From Oscillospiraceae bacterium (lineage in GTDB: Bacteria; Bacillota; Clostridia; Oscillospirales; Oscillospiraceae), in assembly GCA_017469795.1 (NCBI GenBank), contig JAFUFT010000026.1:1-41332 (forward strand): 41,332 bases of DNA, in the 5' to 3' direction. This document shows positions 38,764 through 41,332 of this stretch, piece after piece. Within the stretch, counting starts at the first letter, position 1, and each line of letters starts with the position of its first letter. The position numbers and the translations under genes are program-made. Under the pieces are notes generated by a model. It was not told where the DNA came from. It searched no databases and saw only the letters and a program-made list of their open reading frames with translations.

Positions 38764-39164
38764 CAGGTGCTCCTCTCGATGACGTTGCCGCAGGATTTAC
38801 AGGTGACCCGGACTTTTCCCTTCCCCTTGGGGACCCGCAGCACGGTGCCGCACTGGGGACATTTGAAGAACGCGTAGAGGTTCCGCTGCCGCCAGCGCAG
38901 CTTCCACTGTCTCCACTTCCGGGCGATGGGAGCTGTCCGGGCCAGGAACTTCTGGTTTTCCTCCCGGCGCTTCCAGATGTTCCGGCTGAACATCCGGAAG
39001 TAGCTCAGCGCCAGAAACAAAAACGCCAGCGCCCACAGGATACTGCTCACTACGCCGCGAAAAAACATGGACAGGATCAGCAGCAGACAGGCCACGATGC
39101 TGGTGGTCTTGGACAGCGCGTCGGACCCGTTGCGTCCGGCAAAAAACGATTGCAGTCGATGCAT
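38763..39164 (-). CDS. Membrane protein with C-terminal zinc ribbon
   Basis: The 133-residue protein has two adjacent membrane helices (about 21-36 and 39-57), a strongly basic amphipathic stretch (60-95, many Arg/Lys/Trp), and a zinc ribbon with Cys102-P-Q-Cys105 and Cys122-K-S-Cys125. The ribbon resembles those that bind nucleic acid or act as protein-docking knuckles (V-L-R-V-P-K-G-K-G-K-V-R-V-T-C). It is the first gene of a three-gene transcript with DUF5685 and the J-domain protein; stop and start of adjacent genes overlap. Start at 39164 follows AAAGGAAG. Its function is unknown; the arrangement suggests a membrane anchor for its two partners. Confidence 0.82.
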   Translation of the reverse strand: MHRLQSFFAGRNGSDALSKTTSIVACLLLILSMFFRGVVSSILWALAFLFLALSYFRMFSRNIWKRREENQKFLARTAPIARKWRQWKLRWRQRNLYAFFKCPQCGTVLRVPKGKGKVRVTCKSCGNVIERST

Positions 39165-39265
39165 ATAAAAGCTTCCTTTCAGAAAGGAATCGATATTGAT
39201 ATCTGTAGTGTATCAGCATTTTGTGAACGGAGTATAAACACGGTCGTTTTTTTCTGAATTTTTTG

Positions 39266-39302
39266 AAAAAAAGCGGGCCGGATGAATGATCTCACCCGGC
39301 CC
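39266..39302 (-). terminator. Intrinsic terminator after the DUF4097 gene
   Basis: An 11-bp stem with one mismatch (39275-39285 with 39292-39302) and a seven-T tract on the minus strand. Confidence 0.85.
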
Positions 39303-39312
39303 AAAGGCGTGA

Positions 39313-40194
39313 TTACGGCGAATCCGTCGTCACATCCCCGGAGGTTGTGGCGCACTGATACTGTCCGATCCGGTCATCGTCCCGCACGGTGATGTCCCCG
39401 GAGATGGTCTTGCACTCCAGCTCGGCGACGGTGCTGCTCCGGACGGTCACGTCCCCAGAGATGGTCTGCAGATGCATCCAGTCTGCGGAGGCGATCTCCG
39501 ACACCCGGATCTCGCCGGAGGTGGTGGACGCCTGATACCGGGAGAAGGTATCGCCGGTGACCCGGATGTCGCCGCTGATGGTCTTGACCACGCAGTCCGA
39601 CGCCGCCTGCACGTTTTCCATTGTCACTTCTCCGGAGGTGCAGGAAATATCCATGCGTCCGCTGATCCCCAACTCCGACAGCAGCATGTCGCCGCTGGTG
39701 CTGGCAAAACTGCTGCTGCCCGCGGTGATCCCTCTGACAGCCAGTTCCCCGGAAACCGTCTCGATCTTCAACTCTCCGGCATACTCCGACGGCAGGGCGA
39801 TCCGCACCGCAGGCCAGCTGATCCGGGAGAAATCAAAGTGGAACCCGTTCCTTGCCGCCTTCTCCTCCGCCCGGAAGACGCACTTGTCCATTCCCCCGAT
39901 CATCCCTTTGTCCGTCTGGAAATCATATTCGCACTCTTCGGACACCGGATACCGGATATGGGCGTTCCCATCGGAGGAGGGCTCCACCAGCACATCGTCG
40001 GAACTCAGACTGATCTCCAGCCGCCCCAGCTCTGCCCCGGGGATCGTGATCTCCCGGCGCTCCAGCTCCGGCGGGTTCATGGCCGCCCGGATGTCCTGCT
40101 CCACGCCAAGGAGATAGCTCGCTCCCGCCGCGGCCGCGCCGGCCACCAGCAGAACAATGCCCAGCACCAGGCACACTTTTGTAAACCGTTTCAT
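39313..40194 (-). CDS. DUF4097 family beta-helix protein
   Basis: The 293-residue, membrane-anchored extracytoplasmic protein has an N-terminal hydrophobic helix (about 8-30) serving as signal anchor, then a right-handed parallel beta-helix built from at least eight rungs each carrying a T/S-S-G-D/E turn (for example T-V-S-G-E-L, T-I-S-G-D-I, T-T-S-G-E-I). No catalytic residues are known; such proteins are proposed sensors or adhesins of the envelope. It is the third gene of the PadR-HAAS-DUF4097 operon, with its start overlapping the HAAS-protein stop (ATGA). Confidence 0.9.
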   Translation of the reverse strand: MKRFTKVCLVLGIVLLVAGAAAAGASYLLGVEQDIRAAMNPPELERREITIPGAELGRLEISLSSDDVLVEPSSDGNAHIRYPVSEECEYDFQTDKGMIGGMDKCVFRAEEKAARNGFHFDFSRISWPAVRIALPSEYAGELKIETVSGELAVRGITAGSSSFASTSGDMLLSELGISGRMDISCTSGEVTMENVQAASDCVVKTISGDIRVTGDTFSRYQASTTSGEIRVSEIASADWMHLQTISGDVTVRSSTVAELECKTISGDITVRDDDRIGQYQCATTSGDVTTDSP

Positions 40195-40841
40195 GCCATG
40201 GCCTCCTTTCTGCCGCGGATCTTATCCCAGAGGCGGCGGTGCAGACGGCCGAAGCCGCCGGAAATGCCCCGGCAGGCCGGCAACAGCAGAACGCCGATCC
40301 CCGCCAGAACCAAGCAGACGCCGCAGGCCAGCAGCCGGAAGGCCAGCGTATCCGGGGTGACCGGCGCCAGAAAGCTCAGCACCGCTCCTGCCGCGCCGGC
40401 CGCTGTGAAGGAAACGGCAATGCACCAGAGGGCAACTAGCAGCGCCAGTACCACGATGTAGATCGACAGACCCACCGCTGCCACCGCAACGCCCAGACTC
40501 AGCCAGATGGGACTGCCCAGGATCAGCAGCACGATGGCCCAGACGGGAAGCCGCTTCTTTTGTCCCGCCGCTGCGGGAACTTCCGTCAGCCCTGCGTCCG
40601 GCTCCGGCACGATGACCGGGGCTGCCGGGGGCGCCAGATACCCCTGCTCCACCAGAATTTCCGCCGCCAACCTGTCCAGATCTCCGAAGGACTCGATGAC
40701 CTCCTCCTCGGACATGCCGTCCTCCATGCGGTCATTGATGGACTCCACATAATAGTCCAGAACCTTCTGAACCTCTTCCTTGGGAAGCTGCTCCAACCGG
40801 CCTCCCAGCGCGTTGATGAATTCAAGCCTGTTCACGATCAT
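40191..40841 (-). CDS. HAAS domain (DUF1700-like) membrane protein
   Basis: The 216-residue protein has an N-terminal helical HAAS segment (about 1-65: R-L-E-F-I-N-A-L-G-G-R-L-E-Q-L-P, then D-Y-Y-V-E-S-I-N-D-R-M-E-D-G-M-S-E-E-E-V-I-E-S-F-G-D) and several membrane helices after a Pro-rich linker (about 100-190). HAAS domains usually sit beside PadR regulators and are thought to respond with or to them at the membrane. ATG at 40841 has GGAG only two to three bases upstream; the GTG two codons later is better spaced. It overlaps the PadR gene by 20 bases. Confidence 0.88.
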   Translation of the reverse strand: MIVNRLEFINALGGRLEQLPKEEVQKVLDYYVESINDRMEDGMSEEEVIESFGDLDRLAAEILVEQGYLAPPAAPVIVPEPDAGLTEVPAAAGQKKRLPVWAIVLLILGSPIWLSLGVAVAAVGLSIYIVVLALLVALWCIAVSFTAAGAAGAVLSFLAPVTPDTLAFRLLACGVCLVLAGIGVLLLPACRGISGGFGRLHRRLWDKIRGRKEAMA

Positions 40842-41145
40842 ACTCTCCTTTGATATAGGAATAGAGCTCCATCACGGACTTCCATTCTGTCAGGAATTCC
40901 TGAATCCGCGCCACACCCTGCGGGGTAATACTGTAGTATTTCCGCAGGCGGCTGCTGTGTTCCATGGAATATGTGGTCAGACATCCCGCGCTCTCCAGCC
41001 GCCGGAGAATGGGGTACAGCGTCGACTCTGATATGGTCAGGTAGGGGGAGACATCCTTGATGATCTGGTAGCCGTAGGAATCCGCCGACAGGAGCGCTGA
41101 CAGCACGCAGACCTCCAGGATGCCCCGTTTGAGCTGTATATCCAT
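40822..41145 (-). CDS. PadR-family transcriptional repressor
   Basis: The 107-residue winged-helix regulator is of the small (subfamily-2) PadR type. Features: M-D-I-Q-L-K-R-G-I-L-E-V-C-V-L-S-A-L at the N-terminus, SYGYQIIKDVSPYLTISESTLYPILRRLESAG (recognition helix about 36-56), the wing with R-K-Y-Y-S-I-T-P-Q-G, and a C-terminal dimer helix. Start at 41145 has AAGGAGG seven bases upstream; the 38-codon upstream extension covers the promoter and is not coding. It heads the operon with the HAAS and DUF4097 genes and probably represses its own promoter through a dyad there. Confidence 0.93.
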   Translation of the reverse strand: MDIQLKRGILEVCVLSALLSADSYGYQIIKDVSPYLTISESTLYPILRRLESAGCLTTYSMEHSSRLRKYYSITPQGVARIQEFLTEWKSVMELYSYIKGEYDREQA

Positions 41146-41163
41146 AGTACACCTCCTTACACG

Positions 41164-41188
41164 ATATACCATATCACACATAGTATAT
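41164..41188 (-). promoter_or_regulatory. Candidate PadR operator
   Basis: Inverted repeat ATATAC-N13-GTATAT (41164-41169 and 41183-41188) located between and over the -10 and spacer of the padR promoter. Confidence 0.55.
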
Positions 41189-41196
41189 TGCGTCAA
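41168..41196 (-). promoter_or_regulatory. Promoter of the padR operon
   Basis: Minus strand: -35 TTGACG (41191-41196), 17-bp spacer, -10 TATGGT (41168-41173). Confidence 0.65.
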
Positions 41197-41332
41197 GCCT
41201 GCAAATAAAAAGTCAAGCAAAAAAATTAAAAAAATTCGCAGGTAGAGAAATGGCAGCACAAAAAGGCCGCCGCATAGCGCCGACCTGCGCGCGATATGGT
41301 AAAAGAGGTTACGATTCTCTGTCCTCTTCTGA
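41197..41332. other. Right edge, AT-rich spacer with possible terminator
   Basis: An AT-rich run (41215-41237) upstream of the padR promoter, then a mismatched GC hairpin (41265-41273 with 41277-41285) followed on the minus strand by five T residues, possibly the terminator of a minus-strand gene beyond the window. No coding region is recognised. Confidence 0.35.

Overview
The window is a stretch of chromosome from a GC-rich, strictly anaerobic Gram-positive bacterium, most likely a gut Oscillospiraceae (Oscillibacter / Lawsonibacter / Dysosmobacter type). This placement is an inference. It rests on the combination of the [FeFe]-hydrogenase maturase HydF, the redox repressor Rex, the Firmicutes order rpmH-rnpA-yidD-yidC-jag, QueH, PadR/HAAS/DUF4097 and DUF5685 families, strong AGGAGG ribosome binding sites and near-consensus sigma-A promoters. 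There are no rRNA or tRNA genes, no CRISPR array and no recognisable transposase. Almost all sequence is coding; the only long gene-free stretch is 18060-18783.

Layout from left to right. 1-5.6 kb, minus strand: an orphan amino-acid-type substrate-binding lipoprotein, a hydF-PAP2 phosphatase pair, an HtrA-like protease with a repeat-rich cytoplasmic tail, and a small unknown protein. 5.7-10.0 kb, plus strand: a cyclophilin lipoprotein with a LURP-one-related protein, then rpmH and rnpA-yidD-yidC-jag. 10.0-15.4 kb, minus strand: an acyltransferase-EamA-TfoX-methyltransferase operon, a second acyltransferase, and an AraC-type regulator. 15.6-18.1 kb, plus strand: queH, a DinB-like protein carrying a (Gly-Pro-Gly)16 insert followed by rex, and a hotdog thioesterase. 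18.2-18.7 kb: a non-coding element with terminal inverted repeats and many hairpins. 18.8-21.9 kb, minus strand: wecB-xpaC-like-xpt. 22.1-23.9 kb, plus strand: an Xaa-Pro aminopeptidase. 23.9-26.5 kb, minus strand: azlCD and a FAD oxidoreductase. 26.7-27.7 kb, plus strand: a GH25 endolysin-like lysozyme. 27.7-41.1 kb, all minus strand: ASCH-galM, a solitary ParB-like protein, a three-gene methionine synthase operon, an Old-Yellow-Enzyme family reductase, a zinc-ribbon/DUF5685/J-domain operon, and a PadR-HAAS-DUF4097 operon.

Functional themes: protein export and folding at the envelope (YidC, Jag/KhpB, HtrA, cyclophilin), anaerobic redox (HydF, Rex, OYE and FAD reductases), one-carbon/methionine metabolism (a MetH without its reactivation domain, a separate activation protein, and a homocysteine methyltransferase/MTHFR fusion), and cell-surface glycan work (two acyltransferases, WecB, lysozyme).

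The items most worth a second look are the zinc-ribbon/DUF5685/J-domain operon, whose DUF5685 protein carries two aspartate-rich motifs resembling isoprenoid synthases; the inverted-repeat non-coding element at 18170-18688; a hairpin at 13929-13960 that buries the ribosome binding site of the second acyltransferase only in read-through RNA; and the Gly-Pro-Gly insert in the DinB-like protein next to rex.
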